From NCBI GenBank assembly GCA_946481225.1, contig CAMLNJ010000098.1, forward strand, positions 1-8,683: a stretch of 8,683 bases of DNA. The letters are read 5' to 3'. The translations under genes were made by a program, and so were the position numbers. Each line of letters begins with the position of its first letter. Position 1 is the first letter of the stretch. Below the pieces are notes generated by a model that saw nothing but the letters and a program-made list of their open reading frames with translations, was not told the origin of the DNA and made no database searches. Below are positions 1 through 6,835 of the stretch, piece by piece. This DNA is from an uncultured Verrucomicrobiota bacterium. Its GTDB lineage: Bacteria; Verrucomicrobiota; Verrucomicrobiae; Opitutales; Opitutaceae.

Positions 1-1021
<1,021 letters not shown>

Positions 1022-1056
1022 GAAGAGAGCGGGGAGCAGGGAGCTAGGGGCAAGGA

Positions 1057-1074
1057 GCCGGCATCCAAGCCGGC
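1057..1074. repeat. Short inverted repeat in the pheS leader
   Basis: GCCGGC, six bases (ATCCAA), GCCGGC, lying 36 bp upstream of the pheS start. Each arm is itself palindromic, so the element can fold on either strand. It has no T-tract and no recognised function. It may only be a leader-RNA hairpin. Confidence 0.4.
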
Positions 1075-1089
1075 GCGGGGGAAATGGGC

Positions 1090-1130
1090 AAAAAAAGAGG
1101 ACGGCGCCTCGTGAAGCGAGGCCCGTCCTC
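1090..1130 (-). terminator. Rho-independent terminator between rplT and pheS
   Basis: Read on the minus strand, a GC-rich stem of 14 base pairs (arms 1117-1130 and 1097-1111, one bulged C) closes a 5-nt loop and is followed at once by seven T residues (1096 to 1090). This is a textbook intrinsic terminator. It sits after rplT and 69 bp before pheS, so it should end most rpmI-rplT transcripts. Unless it is read through or another promoter exists, it would separate pheS from the ribosomal-protein operon. Its 5' arm can also pair with upstream leader RNA (see the leader feature), so it may be conditional. Confidence 0.85.
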
Positions 1131-1165
1131 CGGGACTGAAAGGAGGCGAGCCGTCCAGGGCTCGC
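1116..1165 (-). promoter_or_regulatory. Possible attenuator-type leader upstream of pheS
   Basis: Just after the rplT stop, the minus-strand RNA contains hairpin GCGAGCC-CUGGAC-GGCUCGC (1165-1159 with 1152-1146). The same 5' arm, GCGAGCCC (1165-1158), can instead pair with GGGCCUCGC (1124-1116, one bulged C), which is part of the 5' arm of the terminator. A nested CCUCC:GGAGG pairing (1146-1142 with 1131-1127) would stabilise this alternative. The two folds exclude each other, as in transcription attenuators. No Phe-rich leader peptide with a normal start codon was found, and no T-box features were recognised. The regulatory role is inference. Confidence 0.35.
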
Positions 1166-1180
1166 GTTTGATTTGGCTGC

Positions 1181-1561
1181 TTAGGCGGCCTTGGCGGCGG
1201 CCTTGGCCTTCAACGCGTCCTTGGCTTTGTTGACCAAGGAGGTAAAGGCGACCTCATCGCGGATGGCGATGTCGGACAGGACCTTGCGGTCGAGACCGAT
1301 GTTGGCGGCGGCCAGACCCTCGATGAGGCGGCTGTAGCTGATGCCGTTGGCGCGAGCGGCGGCGTTCAAACGAACGATCCAGAGGCCGCGGAAATTGGCC
1401 TTCTTCTTGCGGCGGTCACGGAAGGCGTAGAGCCAAGCGTGGTGGACGGCCTCTTTCGCGTAGCGGAAGAGCTTGGACTTGTTGCCAAAGTAACCCTTGG
1501 CGTAGTTGAGGACCTTCTTCCGGCGACGGCGGGAAGCGGCGGCATTGGTTGCACGAGGCAT
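1181..1561 (-). CDS. rplT: 50S ribosomal protein L20
   Basis: L20 binds 23S rRNA and is needed early in assembly of the large subunit. The 126-residue product matches the family throughout: a highly basic N-terminal extension (MPRATNAAASRRRRKKVL), then KGYFGNKSKLFRYAKEAV, RDRRKKKANFRGLWIVRLNAA and NGISYSRLIEGL, ending in the usual C-terminal globular part (SDIAIRDEVAFTSLV). It is slightly longer than the common 115-120 residues because of an Ala/Lys-rich tail. The ATG at 1561 is preceded by AAAGGA, the only good Shine-Dalgarno-like site in the window. It lies 92 bp downstream of rpmI and is presumably cotranscribed with it. L20 represses its own operon in E. coli and Bacillus; whether that happens here cannot be seen. 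Confidence 0.98.
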   Translation of the reverse strand: MPRATNAAASRRRRKKVLNYAKGYFGNKSKLFRYAKEAVHHAWLYAFRDRRKKKANFRGLWIVRLNAAARANGISYSRLIEGLAAANIGLDRKVLSDIAIRDEVAFTSLVNKAKDALKAKAAAKAA

Positions 1562-1653
1562 GTTGGTATTTCCTTTAGGTTAGAACCGGCGGGTCGTCTC
1601 GTTAGGATTCACCCGACAGGTTGGTTTTGTTTAGTCGTTGATCTGTTTGTTAA

Positions 1654-1848
1654 TTACAGACCGAACGGCAGACAGCGCTTGAGCGGCTTCGCATGGCCTT
1701 CGGCCACGAGCTTGTCTTTGGTAGCACGGCGCTTGGCCTTGGTGCTCTTCGAGGCAAGCAAGTGACGGAACCCGGGCGTGCGACGCTTGAGCTTACCTTT
1801 GGCGGTGAGCTTGAAGCGCTTGGCGACGGACTTCTTGGTCTTTTGCAT
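1654..1848 (-). CDS. rpmI: 50S ribosomal protein L35
   Basis: Small basic protein of the large ribosomal subunit. The 64-residue product has the typical L35 pattern MQKTKKSVAKRFKLTAKGK, then RRTPGFRHLLASKSTKAKRR and a C-terminal KPLKRCLPFGL; 64-66 residues is the normal size. The reading frame stays open further upstream, but the ATG at 1848 is chosen because it gives the exact family N terminus. No Shine-Dalgarno-like sequence precedes it (CACCTTCCCACC then ATG). rplT follows after 92 bp. In most bacteria infC precedes rpmI; here the upstream neighbour is instead a divergent gene for an exported protein, so infC must lie elsewhere. Confidence 0.97.
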   Translation of the reverse strand: MQKTKKSVAKRFKLTAKGKLKRRTPGFRHLLASKSTKAKRRATKDKLVAEGHAKPLKRCLPFGL

Positions 1849-1969
1849 GGTGGGAAGGTGAGAAAGCAGAGACCCGCGCCGGGCTTGGCAAGGGCAAATC
1901 CGGAATCGGAAAGGTTCCTGCTGTATTCTACCCTCTGGAAGTTTTGGCGATTCGAGCGATGGTGGCACG
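1849..1969. promoter_or_regulatory. Divergent promoter region between rpmI and the DTG-protein gene
   Basis: A 121-bp spacer that must carry promoters for both directions. On the minus strand, TAGAAT (1930-1925) is a good -10 match to TATAAT for the rpmI-rplT transcript, but no matching -35 hexamer stands out at 16-18 bp. Offset by one base on the plus strand, TATTCT (1924-1929) is a weaker -10 candidate for the gene at 1970. That these sites are used is inference. Confidence 0.35.
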
Positions 1970-3592
1970 ATGACAGCCTGGTTTTCCGCCCTTCTCCGCC
2001 AACTTCCGCTCGGGCTCGCGTTCGCATTTCCCCTCTCGGCGGCGGAAATCGTTCTCACCGATCCGGGCTATGGCAAAATCAACGCCAGCGCGATCGATCA
2101 GCCGCGCCTCTATGTGATGGTCTCGGACCCGACAGCAGGCGGCGCGACCGTCACCTGGGACAATCCCTACGGCGCCGTCGACGAACCTGTCTTGCTGACG
2201 GCCTACGTCGACACCGGCGCCTCGGGCGTGGCGCTCAGCCGCCTGCACGCGACGGGCGACTACGATATGCCCCATCTCGACCTCGGCGCGTCCGATTATC
2301 TGGGCGCCTTCACCGAGATCGGTATCGGCGGCTCGGAGGTCGGCGACGTAACGCGCCCTTTCGGCATCCGCGTGCGCAGCGGCGGCCCGCCGGAATCGGG
2401 CGAGATGCTCGAATCGGAATTCGACGCCTACGGCGACTTCAGCCTCTGGGTGCGCCGCGATATCGGCGACTCCGAATACAACGATCCCATCAACCTCGTG
2501 GGCATGCCCGTGATCCGGCAACGCCGCCTCTATCTGGATACGCGACCGACCGTCAACTGGGACAACATGGAGAGCCACCTGCTCGCGCCCGCCGCGTCCG
2601 AACCGGTCACGCAGGCCACGATCCCCCTCGCCCTGCACGATTTCCTGGGCGACACGCCGCCGCCGGGGGAAGTGCTGCCGTCGCACGCCGCGAATCCCTT
2701 GGTGCCGGATATCGTGCTGCAAGAAGGCGCCCGCACGGCGACCGTAACCTGGCTGCTGGACACGGGCGCCGGCTCGAGCTTCACGCGCTTCGCGACGGCC
2801 AAGAGCCTGGGCTTGATCCCCGAACAGTATGCCACGCTGGCCGAGTTCATGGCCGATTACAATGGTCCGACGGCGGAGATAGGCGGCATCGGCGCGACCC
2901 AGGTGGTGCCGATCCTCAATCTCGACCGGCTGAGCGTCCCCACGCGCGAAGGCGCCGTCCTGGTTTGGACAAACGTGGACATCCTCGTCGCGGACGTAGC
3001 CGGCCTCGACGGCATCTTCGGCATGAACCTGCTCGTGCCGGCGGTGACGCTCGATCCCGCCGATCCGTTCGGGTCCCTGTTCGATATTTCCCCGCCTCCG
3101 GTGGACGGCGTGGTGATCGACACGACCAACGCCGCCGATCCCGTGATGCGCCTGACAACTCCTCGCGCCGCGGGCACGATCTTCGACTGGCTCGGCGCGA
3201 CTTTCTCCGCGCCCGAGCGCTCCGATCCCGCCGTCGGCGCGCTCGCGGCCGACCCCGACGGCGACGGCCTCGCCAACCTCCTCGAATATGCGCTTGGCCG
3301 GGACGCCCGCGCGGCGGACGCCGACGCCTTGCCCGCCGCGGGCCAAGTGGCCGCGAGCGGGGACGAATATCTCACGCTGTCCTATTCGCGCCCGGCCGGC
3401 GGACGCGCGGGGGTCAACACCTTCGTGGAGTCCTCCGACGACCTGCAAACGTGGAGCCGCGGCGCCTCCGACGTCGTCCTCCACGCGACGATCCCCGACG
3501 GCTCGCGCGAGACGCTCGTCTACCGCGCCGCCGCGCCGCTTGCCGCGGGCGGACGCAAGTTCCTGCGCCTGGCCGTGGAAGTCGCGCCCTGA
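1970..3592 (+). CDS. Exported protein with two aspartic-protease-like DTG motifs
   Basis: A 540-residue secreted or surface protein. Residues 1-25 form a signal peptide (positive charge at R10, hydrophobic LPLGLAFAFPL, likely cleavage after SAA). Two similar halves follow. Half 1 has D81-T-G-A-S, an EIGIGG segment, and NLVGMPVI (175-182). Half 2 has D264-T-G-A-G-S-S, an EIGGIG segment, and GIFGMNLL (348-355). Each set resembles the catalytic loop and the hydrophobic-Gly motif of retropepsin-like aspartic proteases, so the chain may fold as a pseudo-dimer with paired aspartates. From about 428, DPDGDGLANLLEYALG and later SSDDLQTW and FLRLAVEV form a C-terminal domain frequent on exported Verrucomicrobiota proteins; the Asp-rich loop could bind calcium. 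The ATG at 1970 is chosen because it starts the signal peptide. It is divergent from rpmI and convergent with the cyclase. Protease activity is inferred; the substrate is unknown. Confidence 0.85.
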   Translation: MTAWFSALLRQLPLGLAFAFPLSAAEIVLTDPGYGKINASAIDQPRLYVMVSDPTAGGATVTWDNPYGAVDEPVLLTAYVDTGASGVALSRLHATGDYDMPHLDLGASDYLGAFTEIGIGGSEVGDVTRPFGIRVRSGGPPESGEMLESEFDAYGDFSLWVRRDIGDSEYNDPINLVGMPVIRQRRLYLDTRPTVNWDNMESHLLAPAASEPVTQATIPLALHDFLGDTPPPGEVLPSHAANPLVPDIVLQEGARTATVTWLLDTGAGSSFTRFATAKSLGLIPEQYATLAEFMADYNGPTAEIGGIGATQVVPILNLDRLSVPTREGAVLVWTNVDILVADVAGLDGIFGMNLLVPAVTLDPADPFGSLFDISPPPVDGVVIDTTNAADPVMRLTTPRAAGTIFDWLGATFSAPERSDPAVGALAADPDGDGLANLLEYALGRDARAADADALPAAGQVAASGDEYLTLSYSRPAGGRAGVNTFVESSDDLQTWSRGASDVVLHATIPDGSRETLVYRAAAPLAAGGRKFLRLAVEVAP

Positions 3593-3747
3593 GTTTCCGG
3601 CACGCGCCCCGCCCACGGCCGCCCCCCGGAGGGCGGACGCGTCCCCGCGCACGCCGCCTTGGGTGCATGGGGTCGAACCACGGGCGGAGGACCGCCCCTT
3701 CACGAGAATCCGGGAGCCTCTCGGGCGGTCGGTGTAACAAAGCGGAA
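3593..3747. other. Convergent spacer with two GC-rich hairpins
   Basis: This stretch lies between the stop codons of two converging genes. Hairpin 1 is CCGCCC-CCCGGA-GGGCGG (3619-3636). Hairpin 2 is GGGCGG-AGGA-CCGCCC (3682-3697). Their arms carry the same hexamers in opposite order, so they can also pair with each other. Neither is followed by a proper T-run on either strand, so they are at best weak terminators, and perhaps roadblock or Rho-linked structures. No small gene is supported here. Confidence 0.45.
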
Positions 3748-5853
3748 CTACTTCGTCTTCATCACAAACACGCCGTCCCAATCCGGCCCCGGAGGCTCGG
3801 CAAGCATGGCGTCGCAACGTTTCAAATACAGCGCCGGCAGAGGATCCGCAGCCCCGCCGACGGCGGCCGCCGCGGCCGCCAGCGCCGCCGCCTCGGCGAA
3901 GCCCGCCCGCGCATCGGCAAAACGAGCCGCGCGGTAGTGCGCGAGCGCCGCCTCGTAGACGGCGAGGGCCGGATCGCGCGTCGCGCGCACGGTGAAAATC
4001 GCGACCGGCTTATTTTTGCCTTTCACGCGAATGAAGTCGACCGGCTGGAGCACGAAATCGTCATTCACGAGCTCGGCCACGCTTTCGCCTATCACCAGCG
4101 TAAGACCGTATTCCTTGGTCACGCCCTCGAGACGCGAGGCGAGATTCACCGCGTCGCCTATCACCGTGATTTCCTTCTTCTGCGGAGACCCCATTTCGCC
4201 GGCGATCACCTCTCCGTGATTTAGTCCGATGCCGATGTGCAGCTCGGCGATTCCACGCGCCCTCCAGCCGGCGTTGAGGCGATCCAACGCCGCGAGCATG
4301 TCGACCGCGGTGCATACGGCGGCGGCGGCGTCTTCGCGTTCGGTGCGCACGCGGACGTTGCCCCATACCGCCATGACCGCGTCGCCGATGAACTTGTCCA
4401 GCGTGCCCTCGTGGCGAAACACGCAATCCACCATCTCGGTGAGATATTCGTTAAGCTGACGGACCAAAGCCGCGGAATCGGCTCCCTCCGTCATCGTCGT
4501 GAATCCCCGGATATCGGAAAACAGCATCGTGCAATTCCGGCGAACACCGCCAAGCGAGAGACTAAATTCATCTCCGCTGTCCAAGACCGCCTGAACCAAA
4601 TTCTTGGACACGAGACGCTCGAGCATCGCGCGCGTGCGGAGTTTTTCGAGGAACGTGGCGAAGAACTTCTGCACGAGGCAAAGCGCGCCGCCGGTGTTGA
4701 GCGCGAGCAGCGGCGGCAGCACCACCGGCATCGGGCCCCACTTTGAATAGATGCCGAAAGCCAACGCGAGGCCGCCCGCATTGCCCGCCGCGAGCAGGCC
4801 GACTCGTAGCCAAGGATGTTCGACCAGGCTCAAAACCAAGGCCGTCAGAACGCCGAACCCTAGAATGGTCCCGAAGACCAAGCCGGATGACATCTCCGGG
4901 ATTACGGCCCCATGCCGCATCGCCGCCGCCGCCTGCAAATGCACTTCCGGACCGAACATCTGATCGGCGGCTGCGGTGCGATGCATGTCCTGCGTCCAGG
5001 AAGCGGCCGGTCCGATGAGGACGACTTTGTCCTTGAAGATCGCGCCATCGCGCAGGTTGTCCCGCCACAGCGCGGGCGAAAACGCATTCCATACGGGAAT
5101 ATGCCGATAGGTTCCCGCCGGCCCGCCGAAACGAAGCCTCCGCACCTCGCCTCCCGTCATCCACGAGCTTCCAACGGCGGGCGGCCCCAGCAAGGTCGCG
5201 ATTTTCGCGGCCATCGTGGGATGGGCGCCTTGCAAAAACACAAATTCCGGCCGCGTGCGTCGGATCACCGAATCGGCGTCGGGCAGAAAATTGACGAAAC
5301 CCACCACCGCGAGCGGATCGTCGAGCGCGTCGCACAAGGTGTCCGCCGGATAGATCAGCGCCGGGTTGTCGCTATCCACCGCGAAATCCATATTGGCCGC
5401 GAGCACGACTTTGCCCTCGTGGCGCTTGAGGGCCACCGCGAAGGACTCGTCGCCCTTCCCCGGGGATACGAAAAGCAAGTCAAACACCACCGCTCGCGCC
5501 CCGGCGGCCATGAGCTTGTCCAAGAGTATCGCCCACGCTTCGCGCGACCAAGGATAGTCGCTCGCAAGCAACGCCGCGCCCGGCGCGGAAGCCAGTTCGT
5601 CGGGTAGAAAACGGGTTTCATAATTCTGTGCGTCGATGCCGAGAAAAACCAATCCATCCTCCTTCGGCGCAGGCGCAGCGCGGCGCAGAATCTCGTCCTC
5701 AAGCGCCCATTCGAGACGACGCAGCGGAAACAGCAGACCGTCCGCCTCGCTCCGCTCCGCCAATCTCCACAGACCCGCCCACGCCAGCGCGGCTCCGAGG
5801 CAGATTGCGAAGGTAAATATTTGGCCGCGAAAAACCTGTAATTTATTCTTCAC
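3748..5853 (-). CDS. CHASE2-domain membrane adenylate cyclase (class III)
   Basis: A 701-residue sensor enzyme predicted to make cAMP from ATP. After an N-terminal membrane helix (about 12-31) comes a periplasmic CHASE2 sensor (about 45-320, with VFLGIDAQNYE, YPWSREAWAILLDKL, GARAVVFDLLF and KDKVVLIGPAA). Three membrane helices follow (about 324-344, 349-367, 372-392), a signalling helix, then the cytoplasmic cyclase domain (about 435-625). The metal-binding aspartates D447 (FSDIRGFT) and D491 (KFIGDAVMAVWG) are present, as are N570 and R574 (GDAVNLASR). K487 and T563 at the base-selecting positions favour ATP over GTP. The C terminus (about 632-701) is a TPR-like helical tail ending in PPGPDWDGVF, usual for CHASE2 cyclases. 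The start is GTG at 5853, directly before the first membrane helix, with GGAG 10 bases upstream. It is divergent from the FecR/barrel pair, 113 bp apart. The catalytic set is intact; the sensed signal is unknown. Confidence 0.93.
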   Translation of the reverse strand: MKNKLQVFRGQIFTFAICLGAALAWAGLWRLAERSEADGLLFPLRRLEWALEDEILRRAAPAPKEDGLVFLGIDAQNYETRFLPDELASAPGAALLASDYPWSREAWAILLDKLMAAGARAVVFDLLFVSPGKGDESFAVALKRHEGKVVLAANMDFAVDSDNPALIYPADTLCDALDDPLAVVGFVNFLPDADSVIRRTRPEFVFLQGAHPTMAAKIATLLGPPAVGSSWMTGGEVRRLRFGGPAGTYRHIPVWNAFSPALWRDNLRDGAIFKDKVVLIGPAASWTQDMHRTAAADQMFGPEVHLQAAAAMRHGAVIPEMSSGLVFGTILGFGVLTALVLSLVEHPWLRVGLLAAGNAGGLALAFGIYSKWGPMPVVLPPLLALNTGGALCLVQKFFATFLEKLRTRAMLERLVSKNLVQAVLDSGDEFSLSLGGVRRNCTMLFSDIRGFTTMTEGADSAALVRQLNEYLTEMVDCVFRHEGTLDKFIGDAVMAVWGNVRVRTEREDAAAAVCTAVDMLAALDRLNAGWRARGIAELHIGIGLNHGEVIAGEMGSPQKKEITVIGDAVNLASRLEGVTKEYGLTLVIGESVAELVNDDFVLQPVDFIRVKGKNKPVAIFTVRATRDPALAVYEAALAHYRAARFADARAGFAEAAALAAAAAAVGGAADPLPALYLKRCDAMLAEPPGPDWDGVFVMKTK

Positions 5854-5966
5854 GCTGGGCAGGCTCCACTCGTGCCCCGCGGCCGGGCGGGCACAAGCGG
5901 TTTTCTTTCAAATTGCCAACAATCACGACCGACTTACCGGCTAGGCCCATCACCCCGTATCCTTCC
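5854..5966. promoter_or_regulatory. Shared divergent regulatory region of the cyclase and FecR genes
   Basis: A 113-bp spacer that must drive the cyclase (minus) and the FecR/barrel pair (plus). It contains an inverted repeat GTGCCC...GGGCAC (5872-5877 and 5889-5894), which lies in the cyclase 5' leader and could be a hairpin or a binding site. An AT-rich stretch follows at about 5901-5925. No sigma-70 promoter with two good hexamers was found on either strand. No CRP-type TGTGA-N6-TCACA site was seen. Confidence 0.4.
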
Positions 5967-6803
5967 ATGAAACTCCTCCGCCTTCTCCTCATCACCTCGG
6001 TCGCGGCGGTCTTCGCCGTCGGCCTGCGCGCGGCGCCGACCTTCGACTCCGCGACGATCACGTTCATCCAGCATGATGTCGCCGTCGCCGAGTTGGAGCT
6101 GCTCACGGCCGACTCCTCGGGCAAGACGGCGCGCCGTCCCGCCGCCCTCAACGAACCCGTCGCCGAGAGCCAGGCCGTCCTCACGGGCCGCAAATCGCGC
6201 GCCGAGCTGAAGCTCAACGACGGCACCATCGCCCGCGTGGGCCAGCTCAGCTCCTTCACCTACGGCAAGGGCACGCGCGAGCTCCAGCTCAAGCAGGGCA
6301 GCGCCCTCTTCGTCGTCCCCAAGGGACTCGGCGGCACCACCATCCAGGCCGGCGCCGTCACCGCCGCCATCACCGGCACCACGCTGCTCGTGCAGGTCTT
6401 CGGCGACCGCGTCCTGATCTACGTCTACGAAGGATCCGTCGAGGCCGCGGGCCACGCGATCGCCGCCGGCCAGATGCTGACCATTCCGAACTCCGGCGCC
6501 GCCACCCTCGCCGCCTTCGACGTGCGCCGCGGCGTCGAGACCGCCGCCCTCTTCAGCCGCTTCATCGACTCGCCCTCGCAGGACGAAATCCTGCGCCAGC
6601 TCGCCCCCGTCCTCGCCAACGCCGGCCGCGGCGGTCCCGTCACGAACCCGCCCGACACCGACCTCGGCGACAACACCGTGGTCAACCCGCGAGTGAACAC
6701 GCCGCCTCCGACCGTCCGCGAACCGCAGACCCCCACCGACCAGGTCTTCACCGGCGGCACCCAGACGCAGACCCCGAACCAGACGCAAACCACCGCCCCC
6801 TGA
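5967..6803 (+). CDS. FecR-domain periplasmic protein
   Basis: A 278-residue exported protein. Residues 1-22 form a clear signal peptide (KLLRLLLITSVAAVFAVGLRA). The FecR core spans about 64-172: VAESQAVLTGRKSRAELKL, NDGTIARVGQLSSF, ELQLKQGSALFVVPKG, AAITGTTLLVQV and VLIYVYEGSVEA, all typical of the beta-solenoid FecR fold. There is no N-terminal cytoplasmic or anti-sigma segment, so it is not a classical FecR sigma regulator; it resembles stand-alone periplasmic FecR proteins. After about 223 the chain becomes a low-complexity Pro/Thr/Gln/Asn-rich tail (repeats of TQT) that is probably disordered. The ATG at 5967 is chosen because it starts the signal peptide; a TTG 18 codons upstream would bury it. 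No Shine-Dalgarno sequence is visible. The beta-barrel gene follows after 32 bp, almost certainly in the same operon. Its partner or ligand is unknown. Confidence 0.9.
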   Translation: MKLLRLLLITSVAAVFAVGLRAAPTFDSATITFIQHDVAVAELELLTADSSGKTARRPAALNEPVAESQAVLTGRKSRAELKLNDGTIARVGQLSSFTYGKGTRELQLKQGSALFVVPKGLGGTTIQAGAVTAAITGTTLLVQVFGDRVLIYVYEGSVEAAGHAIAAGQMLTIPNSGAATLAAFDVRRGVETAALFSRFIDSPSQDEILRQLAPVLANAGRGGPVTNPPDTDLGDNTVVNPRVNTPPPTVREPQTPTDQVFTGGTQTQTPNQTQTTAP

Positions 6804-6835
6804 AACGGGAACCCAGTCCCATCTACTCAACGGTC

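Noticed and set aside
1090..1160. Phe-rich leader peptide before pheS (a frame passes TTC and TTT TTT codons).
   Set aside because: No ATG or GTG start and no ribosome binding site; the TTT codons are just the terminator T-tract.
1959..1973. Four-codon ORF (ATG GTG GCA CGA TGA) overlapping the DTG-protein start.
   Set aside because: Too short to call; overlap of TGA with ATG is expected by chance, and no ribosome binding site precedes it.
3662..3692. tRNA-like T-arm on the minus strand (CGTGG-TTCGACC-CCATG).
   Set aside because: The stem and TTCGANN loop fit a T-arm, but no seven-base acceptor stem, D-arm, anticodon arm or CCA end can be drawn around it.
1693..4224. An 843-codon open frame on the plus strand and a 629-codon one on the minus strand (1928-3817).
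   Set aside because: Both are long only because of high GC. Their products are Arg-rich or Gly/Arg/His-rich without motifs, and they overlap the clearly real DTG protein and rpmI.
5913..5966. Upstream TTG start for the FecR protein adding 18 residues.
   Set aside because: It would place a polar extension before an ideal signal peptide starting at the ATG at 5967.
5934..6830. Open frame of 298 codons on the minus strand opposite the FecR gene.
   Set aside because: Gly/Asp/Glu/Arg-rich shadow with no motifs; the plus strand encodes a signal peptide and FecR domain.
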